Of a DNA stretch of 8,052 nt, positions 1 through 5,705 are shown piece by piece (within the stretch, counting starts at the first letter, position 1; each line of letters starts with the position of its first letter). The notes below the pieces were generated by a model that was given only the letters and a program-made list of their open reading frames with translations, did not search any database and was not told the DNA's origin. The stretch is from an uncultured Lachnospiraceae bacterium (lineage in GTDB: Bacteria > Bacillota > Clostridia > Lachnospirales > Lachnospiraceae). The translations under genes were made by a program, and so were the position numbers. Location: positions 4,757 to 12,808 of the forward strand of contig CAJTYN010000082.1 of assembly GCA_910584115.1 (NCBI GenBank). The letters run 5' to 3'.

Positions 1-134
1 TTTAGAGAAGGGTTATAGCGGCCGTTTTCCAGATGCACGATCGTTTCACGCCGTACGTGTACGAGTTCCGCCAGCTGGTTCTGCTTCAGCCCTGCTCTTT
101 CCCGATATTCTTTTATCTTTGTCTTGAGCGCCAT
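1..134 (-). CDS. XRE-family helix-turn-helix regulator, N-terminal part (cut by window edge)
   Basis: The minus strand from an ATG at 134 encodes 44 codons, starting MALKTKIKEYRERAGLKQ and running off the window. The stretch LKQNQLAELVHVRRETIVHLE (about residues 16-36) is a typical XRE/HTH_3 helix-turn-helix, and the following ENGRYNPSL is the usual end of that motif. The start is set by GAGGAG (146-141 on the minus strand) six bases before ATG. The gene begins one base after the stop of the upstream membrane-protein gene, so the two are probably translationally coupled. By family knowledge, short XRE proteins paired with small membrane proteins are often autoregulators. The operator-like repeats in the promoter upstream fit that idea, but binding is inferred. 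The C-terminal end is outside the window. Confidence 0.85.
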   Translation of the reverse strand, partial: MALKTKIKEYRERAGLKQNQLAELVHVRRETIVHLENGRYNPSL

Positions 135-135
135 A

Positions 136-540
136 TCAGACTCCTCGGCTGTCCATCACACAGAATATGATGGATCTTAGGACAGTCAGTACGAGTATCA
201 TCCCTACGAGCGCGTAGCCCGCCATCTTTCCGTCTATGATCGCGACGGCACATGCGAAAGCGATGAGGATCGTAGCGGCGATCATGATCTTTAAGCTGGC
301 CGCGTCCGCTCTCTGCAGATTCTGGATCGCCATCTCATCTTTTTCTTCTTTTTTGTATCTGCGGATCCGGCTTGCCTGCAGTAAGAAAAATACGAAGGTG
401 AATACGACGACCGTATTCTGGATCGTCTCATAGTAGCCGTGCCAGTCCCGCCTCGCCCACATCCAGTAATAGCAGACGAGGAGCACGGCGTAGATGATCT
501 TTGTTCCGACTAATTCTCTTAAAGTCACTTTTGAGCGCAT
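136..540 (-). CDS. Small integral membrane protein, four predicted helices, paired with XRE regulator
   Basis: This 134-residue protein has hydrophobic segments at about 11-28, 43-56, 85-102 and 106-127, so probably four membrane helices. A charged cytoplasmic-type loop (RIRRYKKEEKDEMAIQNLQRAD, in part, residues 58-79) separates the two pairs. No catalytic motif is visible. The start at 540 is supported by GGAGG (554-550 on the minus strand) nine bases upstream. The gene lies directly before an XRE regulator with one base between stop and start. Such membrane protein plus XRE pairs are common in Firmicutes, where the membrane partner is usually uncharacterised; a role in sensing or in controlling the regulator is only inference. 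I do not recognise a named family with certainty. Confidence 0.8.
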   Translation of the reverse strand: MRSKVTLRELVGTKIIYAVLLVCYYWMWARRDWHGYYETIQNTVVVFTFVFFLLQASRIRRYKKEEKDEMAIQNLQRADAASLKIMIAATILIAFACAVAIIDGKMAGYALVGMILVLTVLRSIIFCVMDSRGV

Positions 541-556
541 ACTCTCGTTCCTCCGT

Positions 557-638
557 GTGATATATTTTCACTTGATAGTTATAAATATATCACTCCGGCA
601 GCGGGATGTCAAGACAGAAAAGTGAGATATTTATAACT
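557..638. repeat. Three copies of an operator-like 16-18 bp word around the promoter
   Basis: The word AGTGATATATTTATAACT is present on the minus strand at 594-577. It recurs with one mismatch on the plus strand at 621-638 (AGTGAGATATTTATAACT). A third, shorter plus-strand copy begins at 557 (GTGATATATTTTCACT). The 557-567 and 583-593 segments form a perfect 11 bp inverted repeat. The copies sit downstream of the start site, over the -10 box and upstream of the -35 box. This arrangement suggests cooperative binding by the adjacent XRE protein, which is inference. Confidence 0.7.
584..612 (-). promoter_or_regulatory. Sigma-A-type promoter of the membrane protein/XRE cassette
   Basis: On the minus strand TTGACA (612-607) and TATATT (589-584) are separated by exactly 17 bases. 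The predicted transcript start falls near 577, leaving a leader of about 35 bases before the gene starting at 540. The -10 box lies inside one of three operator-like repeats, so a repressor bound there would block transcription. Confidence 0.8.
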
Positions 639-694
639 GATCGATCCGAATGGAAATGTTTTTTATCCATTCAGAAGGATGGTCTGCCGACGTA

Positions 695-723
695 TTGACT
701 TATCTCTTTCGCGTCCGTATACT
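695..723 (+). promoter_or_regulatory. Sigma-A-type promoter for the cooC pair
   Basis: TTGACT (695-700) and TATACT (718-723) are separated by 17 bases. Transcription should start near 730, giving a leader of about 100 bases. That leader contains a short inverted repeat, AGGTCC/GGACCT (773-786), and a near-duplicated AAGGCYRGTAAAA word (788-810), but no recognisable riboswitch. Confidence 0.7.
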
Positions 724-830
724 ATAGTCACAATGATTGATCAAATGTTTATATATTCATGTATGAGGAAGAAGGTCCACGGACCTAAAGGCTGGTAAAA
801 GGCCAGTAAAAAAGATGGAGGTATAAAAGA

Positions 831-1601
831 ATGGCACATGTGATCGCGGTCGCCGGAAAAGGCGGCGTTGGAAAAACGACATTGACGGGACTCTTTATCC
901 AGCGTCTCTGCAAGAGCGGGAAAGGGCCGCTCTTAGTGGTGGATGCAGATGCGAACGCCAACTTAAATGAAGTCTTAGGAGTAGAGATGCCCGTCACATT
1001 GGGCGAGATCCGGGAGGAGATCGAACGGGCCGGGTCGGATCCGAAGGTCAAGATCCCGGTGAGCATGACGAAGCAGCAGTACCTGGAATATCGGATGGAG
1101 GACGCCCTTGTGGAGGAAGCGGACTATGACCTGATGGTGATGGGACGCTCCCAGGGAGCCGGATGCTATTGTTTCGTCAACGGTCTGGTCCAGAGCCGGA
1201 TCCAGGCGCTGCAGGATCACTATCCCTATATCGTCGTGGATAACGAGGCCGGGATGGAGCATATCAGCAGAGGGATCCTGCCGAAGATCGACACTATGTT
1301 CCTGGTCAGCGACTGCTCCAGAAGGGGGATCCAGGCCGCCGGGCGGATCGCGGCGCTGGTCAGGGAACAGAAGATCAATCCCTCGTTCATGGGGCTGATC
1401 GTAAATCGGGCGCCGGGCGGGAGATTGAACGAAGGCACCGAAGAAGAGATCAAAAAACAGGGCTTGAAGCTCTTGGGCGTCATCCCGCAGGACGAGGAAG
1501 TCTATCGGTACGACTGTGACGGACGGCCCACCGTGGAACTGTCAAGCGATTCCCCGGTCCGCCAGGCGCTCGATCGGATCATCAGCCAGTTGGAGTTATA
1601 A
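831..1601 (+). CDS. cooC: CooC-type MinD/NifH-family ATPase (nickel insertion accessory protein)
   Basis: This 256-residue protein is a deviant-Walker P-loop ATPase: KGGVGKTT at residues 10-17 has the signature lysine (K10) and the P-loop lysine (K15), and VVDADANANL (36-45) is the switch region typical of the CooC branch. A CxC motif (GCYC, C112 and C114) matches in position the metal-binding CxC of characterised CooC, in which a dimer holds nickel or zinc and uses ATP to help load the C-cluster of carbon monoxide dehydrogenase. The length matches the family (about 250). The start is set by GGAGG at 817-821, nine bases before ATG. The downstream small gene follows after 22 bases and probably shares the transcript. 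No CODH or acetyl-CoA synthase gene is in view, so the client is unknown. Family assignment is firm; the exact metal and target are inferred. Confidence 0.88.
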   Translation: MAHVIAVAGKGGVGKTTLTGLFIQRLCKSGKGPLLVVDADANANLNEVLGVEMPVTLGEIREEIERAGSDPKVKIPVSMTKQQYLEYRMEDALVEEADYDLMVMGRSQGAGCYCFVNGLVQSRIQALQDHYPYIVVDNEAGMEHISRGILPKIDTMFLVSDCSRRGIQAAGRIAALVREQKINPSFMGLIVNRAPGGRLNEGTEEEIKKQGLKLLGVIPQDEEVYRYDCDGRPTVELSSDSPVRQALDRIISQLEL

Positions 1602-1623
1602 AAGATAGAAGGAGGATGAGGAT

Positions 1624-1809
1624 ATGATAGCTTTTGGATGTGAAGATAGGAACAGGACACCGATCCCGGAGGACAGGATCTGCCCGCAATGCGGCAGGGA
1701 TATAGAAGTCTTTCTGGTGAAAGGAAGGGTGATTGAGGATACGCCCTGCGCATGCGGGTATGTGATCAGGGCGGAAGCCCCGATCCTCACGGCGCAGGAT
1801 ATCCAGTGA
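1624..1809 (+). CDS. 61-residue cysteine-rich protein, zinc-ribbon-like
   Basis: The protein starts MIAFGCEDRN and has five cysteines: C6, a CPQC pair (C20, C23) and a CAC pair (C42, C44). The CxxC-x18-CxC spacing suggests a small metal-binding or zinc-ribbon-like fold. A strong AAGGAGG (1609-1615) lies eight bases before the ATG, which argues that it is truly translated. It follows cooC by 22 bases with no terminator between, so it is probably co-expressed. A role as a metal carrier or adaptor for the CooC ATPase is possible but is only inferred from position and cysteine content. I recognise no named family. Confidence 0.7.
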   Translation: MIAFGCEDRNRTPIPEDRICPQCGRDIEVFLVKGRVIEDTPCACGYVIRAEAPILTAQDIQ

Positions 1810-1827
1810 CCAAGACCGTGTACCTTT

Positions 1828-2466
1828 CTATTTTACCCACTGTCTGTTCGGCATGGGCCGGCCGTGGCCGAAATGGATGACCCGGCCGCCGAGAGCGCCG
1901 ATCTTCCCCGCGCTCTCCAGCATGGCCTCCCTGTCGTGAAAGAGCATGGAGACGGTGGGGTAGAACATATTCATCAGCGCGTCGCCCACGAGCAGATGTT
2001 CTCCGCCCACGTCGATGCCGATCGAACCGGCCGTGTGCCCCGGCAGTGAGAGGATCCGCGCGTCGATCCCGTAGTCGGAGAGAAGATCGCCCTCGTGCAG
2101 CAGCACATCCGGCAAAAAGGCGGGCATGGGGCGGGCGGAAAAATCCCGGAGGGAGGCCGCTAAGACGATCTTTCCCAGGAAAGTCTCTGCAAAAAGCTCC
2201 TGCGCCCCATTTGACGCGATCAGATCCCGGTCGTCTGCAGCCATCCCGATCGGGGCATCCAGGGCTTCTGATAGACGGGCGGCGTTCTCGGCGTGGTCAA
2301 AATGCCCGTGGGTCAGGACGATCAGCCGGATATCATATGGTCTGCACGCCGCGCGTACCTTGTCTATATATTCTTTTTTTCCAGTATCTACGAGTATCCC
2401 GGAGGTTCCGTTTTCGACGATGTGACAATTTACGTTGCCGCATTTTATCCGATGGATCTTGTCCAT
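1828..2466 (-). CDS. MBL-fold (glyoxalase II-like) metallo-hydrolase
   Basis: This 212-residue protein has the full metallo-beta-lactamase-fold metal set: THGHFDH (H53, H55, D57, H58), PGHTAGS (H144), GDAL (D162) and the late HFGHGRP (H201 as the final ligand). Such short stand-alone proteins bind two Zn or Fe ions and usually hydrolyse thioesters, phosphoesters or lactones in the cytoplasm. There is no signal peptide. The substrate cannot be read from sequence; resemblance to glyoxalase II is at motif level only. The start is supported by AAAGGAG eight bases upstream on the minus strand. The gene has its own promoter, is divergent from mgl, and ends 18 bases from the cysteine-rich gene with no obvious terminator hairpin between them. 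Confidence 0.88.
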   Translation of the reverse strand: MDKIHRIKCGNVNCHIVENGTSGILVDTGKKEYIDKVRAACRPYDIRLIVLTHGHFDHAENAARLSEALDAPIGMAADDRDLIASNGAQELFAETFLGKIVLAASLRDFSARPMPAFLPDVLLHEGDLLSDYGIDARILSLPGHTAGSIGIDVGGEHLLVGDALMNMFYPTVSMLFHDREAMLESAGKIGALGGRVIHFGHGRPMPNRQWVK

Positions 2467-2488
2467 TTTTCACACTCCTTTCTATCTG

Positions 2489-2517
2489 ATCATAGCAAAG
2501 ATCCGCGCAAAGGTCAA
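2489..2517 (-). promoter_or_regulatory. Sigma-A-type promoter of the MBL-fold hydrolase gene
   Basis: On the minus strand TTGACC (2517-2512) and TATGAT (2494-2489) are separated by 17 bases, placing the start about 16 bases before the Shine-Dalgarno region. A perfect 12 bp palindrome lies just upstream of the -35 box. Confidence 0.72.
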
Positions 2518-2518
2518 C

Positions 2519-2530
2519 GATGATATCATC
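2519..2530. promoter_or_regulatory. Perfect 12 bp palindrome in the divergent control region
   Basis: GATGATATCATC is its own reverse complement and sits two bases upstream of the -35 box of the minus-strand promoter and about 70 bases before the mgl -10 box. It could be an operator for either gene. It does not match a catabolite-response element as I know it, and its regulator is unknown. Confidence 0.35.
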
Positions 2531-2599
2531 ACAAAGAAGACCATAAAAATTTCAATGATAAGTGGAAGATATTCTATGTTTTATCCATAAAATATCCGA

Positions 2600-2605
2600 T
2601 ATACT
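2600..2605 (+). promoter_or_regulatory. Candidate -10 box of the mgl operon promoter, weak -35
   Basis: TATACT at 2600-2605 is a good -10 box, but the hexamer 17 bases upstream (TGTTTT, 2577-2582) is a poor -35. A gapped palindrome TTTTAT-CC-ATAAAA (2579-2592) overlaps the -35 and spacer. A weak -35 with a palindrome over it would suit a promoter needing an activator or controlled by a sugar-responsive regulator; this is inference. Transcription would start near 2612. Confidence 0.5.
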
Positions 2606-2625
2606 GTCAATATGAACAAAGCGGA

Positions 2626-2640
2626 CCTGGTGATACCAGG
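2626..2640 (+). promoter_or_regulatory. Leader hairpin/palindrome just before the mglB Shine-Dalgarno
   Basis: CCTGGT-GAT-ACCAGG is a perfect 6 bp inverted repeat with a 3-base centre, ending four bases before AAAGGAG (2644-2650). It may act as an RNA hairpin influencing mglB translation or stability, or as a DNA operator just downstream of the start site. Neither role can be decided from sequence. Confidence 0.4.
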
Positions 2641-2659
2641 GAGAAAGGAGAAGATCTAT

Positions 2660-4003
2660 ATGAAAAGGAAAGTAGTCTCAATGACAATGGCCGTACTGTT
2701 AGGGTTATCGCTGGCAGCATGCGGCTCAAACGATACGGGTTCTGACACGGGGAGCACGCAGGCTTCCGACACCCAGGAGGCCACAGAGGCGCCGGCGGGA
2801 GACGACGCGGGTTCAGATGCTGATACAGATACAGGCGCGGCAGCCGCCAACAAGGACAAACCCTTAGTCTGGTTCAACCGTCAGCCCTCCAACAGCTCCA
2901 CAGGGGAACTGGACACGGCAGCCCTGAACTTCAATGCGGATACATATTATGTAGGATTTGACGCCAACCAGGGCGCGGAACTCCAGGGGACGATGGTCAA
3001 AGAATACATCGAAGCAAATATCGATAAGATCGACCGCAACGGCGACGGTACCATCGGCTATGTACTGGCGATCGGCGACATCGGACACAACGACTCCATC
3101 GCGCGTACGAGAGGTGTCCGCAAGGCTCTCGGGACCGGCTTAGAAAAAGACGGCAACATCAACAGCGAGCCGGTGGGCACCAACACCGACGGCGTCTCCG
3201 AGATCGTACAGGACGGCGAGATCGAAGTGGGAGGAAAGAAATACGTAGTCCGCGAGCTGGCCTCCCAGGAGATGAAGAACTCCGCGGGCGCCACATGGGA
3301 TGCGGCCACAGCCGGGAACGCGATCGGGACATGGTCCTCCTCCTTCGGGGATCAGATCGACATCGTAGCTTCCAACAACGACGGCATGGGCATGTCCATG
3401 TTCAACGCCTGGTCAAAAGAAAACGAAGTGCCCACATTCGGCTATGATGCCAACAGCGACGCGGTGGCGGCCATCGCGGAGGGCTACGGCGGAACGATCA
3501 GCCAGCACGCGGACGTACAGGCATATCTGACCCTGCGTGTACTGCGCAACGCACTGGACGGCGTGGACGTTGACACAGGGATCGGCACAGAGGACGAAGC
3601 CGGTAACGTGCTGACAGACGATGTGTACGTATACAGGGAAGACGAGCGTTCCTACTATGCGCTGAACGTGGCGGTCACGGCTGACAACTACCAGGATTTC
3701 ACAGACTCCACGAAGATCTACGATCCGGTATCCTCCCAGCTCGACGAAGGCTCCCATGCGAAAAAGAAAGTATGGCTGAACATCTACAACGCCTCCGATA
3801 ACTTCCTGAGCTCGACCTACCAGCCGCTGCTCCAGAACTACGACGACATCTTAAATCTGGATGTAGAGTACATCGGCGGCGACGGCCAGACAGAGTCAAA
3901 CGTCACGAACCGTCTTGGAAATCCAAGTCAATACGATGCATTTGCGATCAACATGGTCAAGACAGACAATGCAGCTTCCTATACATCTCTGCTCAGCCAG
4001 TAA
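2660..4003 (+). CDS. mglB: Galactose/glucose-binding lipoprotein of the Mgl transporter, circularly permuted
   Basis: This 447-residue lipoprotein captures galactose or glucose outside the membrane for MglA/MglC. A signal peptide ends in the lipobox LAAC (Cys21), followed by a low-complexity Ser/Thr/Asp/Ala linker (22-66). Sequence matching E. coli MglB from about its residue 87 onward occupies 68-347: FNRQPS (N73), a calcium loop DRNGDGTIG (125-133), GHNDSIAR (H143, D145, R149), W213, NND (239-241) and D263. After a linker (348-369), the part matching the normal mature N-terminus appears at 370-447: IYNASDNF (Y376, D380, F382) and AINMV. The fold order is thus rotated while ligand residues are kept; only E. 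coli Asn256 is replaced, by Gln282. The start at 2660 has AAAGGAG nine bases upstream and gives a proper signal peptide. An ATG at 2612 lies at the expected transcript start and lacks a ribosome site. The family call is firm; permutation is read by eye. Confidence 0.92.
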   Translation: MKRKVVSMTMAVLLGLSLAACGSNDTGSDTGSTQASDTQEATEAPAGDDAGSDADTDTGAAAANKDKPLVWFNRQPSNSSTGELDTAALNFNADTYYVGFDANQGAELQGTMVKEYIEANIDKIDRNGDGTIGYVLAIGDIGHNDSIARTRGVRKALGTGLEKDGNINSEPVGTNTDGVSEIVQDGEIEVGGKKYVVRELASQEMKNSAGATWDAATAGNAIGTWSSSFGDQIDIVASNNDGMGMSMFNAWSKENEVPTFGYDANSDAVAAIAEGYGGTISQHADVQAYLTLRVLRNALDGVDVDTGIGTEDEAGNVLTDDVYVYREDERSYYALNVAVTADNYQDFTDSTKIYDPVSSQLDEGSHAKKKVWLNIYNASDNFLSSTYQPLLQNYDDILNLDVEYIGGDGQTESNVTNRLGNPSQYDAFAINMVKTDNAASYTSLLSQ

Positions 4004-4027
4004 TGAGCTGCATCTGCTTTAAGGCGG

Positions 4028-4064
4028 GAGCTGCCAGGAAGGAAGACTTTCTGGCAGCTCTTTT
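4028..4064 (+). terminator. Stem-loop with short T run between mglB and mglA (attenuator-like)
   Basis: GAGCTGCCAG (4028-4037) pairs with CTGGCAGCTC (4051-4060). The stem extends inward by about four more pairs, including one G-U, to a 5-base loop, and TTTT follows. The T run is short, so partial read-through is likely. Hairpins after the binding-protein gene are common in ABC operons and raise its level over the membrane parts by termination or mRNA protection. This is inferred here. Confidence 0.65.
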
Positions 4065-4084
4065 AGGCATCTGCGGAACACATC

Positions 4085-4128
4085 CTTTCGAAGATCTGTC
4101 TGTATCGTACAGCGGACGTTCGGAAAGA
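4085..4128 (+). other. Second imperfect stem-loop upstream of mglA
   Basis: CTTTCGAA near 4085 pairs with TTCGGAAAG near 4120 with one bulged base, and inside it CTGTA-TCG-TACAG (4100-4112) forms a perfect small hairpin. No T run follows. It lies in the 179-base gap between mglB and mglA and may stabilise the mRNA. No promoter with both good boxes was seen in this gap. Confidence 0.3.
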
Positions 4129-4182
4129 TCTGGTCCCGCGATCACTTACGGAACGATCAAACATGTATAGAGGAGTGACAAA

Positions 4183-5691
4183 ATGGCAGATAAGAAAGAG
4201 GATACCGTCTTATCGATACAGGGCATGAGCAAGTCCTTCGGGCGCAACCGGGTGCTGGACCACATCGACCTTACGCTCAAGCGGGGGACGGTCATGGGGC
4301 TCATGGGCGAAAACGGCGCGGGCAAATCCACGATGATGAAATGCCTCTTCGGGACCTACCAAAAGGACGAGGGCGAGATCTTCCTGGAAGGCCGGGAGGT
4401 GAGTTTTTCCGGGCCGAAGGACGCCCTTGAAAACGGCATCGCCATGGTGCACCAGGAGCTGAACCAGTGCCTGGAGCGGAACGTGATCGACAACCTGTTC
4501 CTGGGCCGCTATCCGGTGAACGCCATGGGTGTGGTGGACGAAGGGCGGATGAAAAAAGAAGCCTCCGATCTATTTCGGAAGCTGGGGATGACCGTGAACC
4601 TGACCCAGCCCATGCGGAACATGTCCGTATCGCAGAGACAGATGTGTGAGATAGCGAAAGCGATCTCCTATAATTCAAAGGTGATCGTCCTGGACGAGCC
4701 CACCTCCTCGCTGACGGTGCAGGAAGTGGATAAGCTCTTCGAGATGATGCGCATGTTAAAAAGCCAGGGGATCGCCCTGGTCTACATTTCCCACAAGATG
4801 GATGAGATCTTCGAGATCTGTGACGAGATCTCGGTGCTGCGCGATGGCAACCTGGTCATGACAAAAAACGCGAAAGACACAGACATGAACGAGCTGATCG
4901 CGGCCATGGTGGGGCGGTCCCTGGAAAACCGTTTCCCGCCGGTGGACAACGAGCCGAAAGAAACGATCCTGTCCATCCAGAACCTGTCCACCAAATTCGA
5001 GCCCCATCTGCAGGACATCACCTTCGACGTGCGGGAGGGGGAGATCTTCGGGCTGTACGGCCTGGTGGGAGCCGGACGGACCGAGCTATTAGAGACGATC
5101 TTCGGCATCCGCACCCGGGCGGCGGGGCGCGTGTATTTCAAAGGCCGCCTGATGAACTTTAACAGCGCGCTGGAAGCCATGGAGCATGGGTTTGCACTGA
5201 TCACAGAGGAGAGAAAAGCCAACGGCCTCTTCCTGAAAGGGGACCTGATCTTCAACACCACGATCGCGAACCTGCCCCAGTACAAGTCCGGCATCGCCCT
5301 CTCCGATCAGAAGATGACCAAGGCCACGGCGGACGAGATCAAGATCATGCACACGAAATGCATGGGGCCGGAGGACATGATCGCCAACCTCTCCGGCGGC
5401 AACCAGCAGAAAGTCATCTTCGGGAAATGGCTGGAGCGGGGGCCCCAGATCTTCATGATGGATGAACCGACGAGGGGCATCGACGTGGGCGCAAAATACG
5501 AGATCTACGAACTGATCATCAATATGGCGAAGCGGGGGAAGACAGTCATCGTCGTCTCCTCGGAGATGCCCGAGATCCTAGGCATCACCAACCGGATCGG
5601 GGTCATGTCCAACGGGCACCTCTCCGGGATCGTCAACACAAGAGAAACTGACCAGGAAGAACTTTTAAGGCTCAGCGCCAAATATCTATAG
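4183..5691 (+). CDS. mglA: Galactose/methyl-galactoside import ATP-binding protein MglA
   Basis: This 502-residue double ATPase powers MglC from the cytoplasmic side; E. coli MglA is about the same length (506). Domain 1 has Walker A GENGAGKST (42-50), Q-loop Gln91, a degenerate signature MSVSQ (147-151), Walker B VIVLDEP (167-173) and His204. Domain 2 has GLVGAGRT (293-300), where the usual Walker A lysine is Arg299, then LSGGNQQ (403-409) and Walker B FMMDEPTRGIDVG (424-436). At the H-loop position it has Ser (SSEMPE, from 459). The altered second site is normal for sugar importers of the CUT2 class, in which only one site is fully canonical. The start has AGGAG seven bases upstream. The mglC gene follows after 14 bases, with its Shine-Dalgarno GGGAGG overlapping this stop codon, indicating coupled translation. 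Motif-by-motif agreement with E. coli MglA makes the name secure. Confidence 0.95.
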   Translation: MADKKEDTVLSIQGMSKSFGRNRVLDHIDLTLKRGTVMGLMGENGAGKSTMMKCLFGTYQKDEGEIFLEGREVSFSGPKDALENGIAMVHQELNQCLERNVIDNLFLGRYPVNAMGVVDEGRMKKEASDLFRKLGMTVNLTQPMRNMSVSQRQMCEIAKAISYNSKVIVLDEPTSSLTVQEVDKLFEMMRMLKSQGIALVYISHKMDEIFEICDEISVLRDGNLVMTKNAKDTDMNELIAAMVGRSLENRFPPVDNEPKETILSIQNLSTKFEPHLQDITFDVREGEIFGLYGLVGAGRTELLETIFGIRTRAAGRVYFKGRLMNFNSALEAMEHGFALITEERKANGLFLKGDLIFNTTIANLPQYKSGIALSDQKMTKATADEIKIMHTKCMGPEDMIANLSGGNQQKVIFGKWLERGPQIFMMDEPTRGIDVGAKYEIYELIINMAKRGKTVIVVSSEMPEILGITNRIGVMSNGHLSGIVNTRETDQEELLRLSAKYL

Positions 5692-5705
5692 GGAGGCAGA
5701 TAGAT

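Noticed and set aside
745..798. Possible 17-codon leader peptide (starts MFIYSCMRKK) before cooC
   Set aside because: There is no Shine-Dalgarno sequence before either of its ATG codons, no run of a single amino acid and no clear attenuator hairpin following it.
2046..2489. Plus-strand frame of 147 residues opposite the MBL-fold gene
   Set aside because: It is an antisense shadow, Arg-rich and low in information, while the minus strand carries all metal-binding motifs.
2612..2659. Upstream ATG extending mglB by 16 residues
   Set aside because: It lies at the predicted transcript start, lacks a ribosome site, and would put a charged stretch before the lipoprotein signal peptide. The ATG at 2660 has AAAGGAG and a normal signal sequence.
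4293..4330. Possible defect in MglA because the second Walker A has Arg instead of Lys
   Set aside because: That change (residue 299, in domain 2) is usual for this class of sugar-importing ATPases; the first site, encoded here, is canonical.
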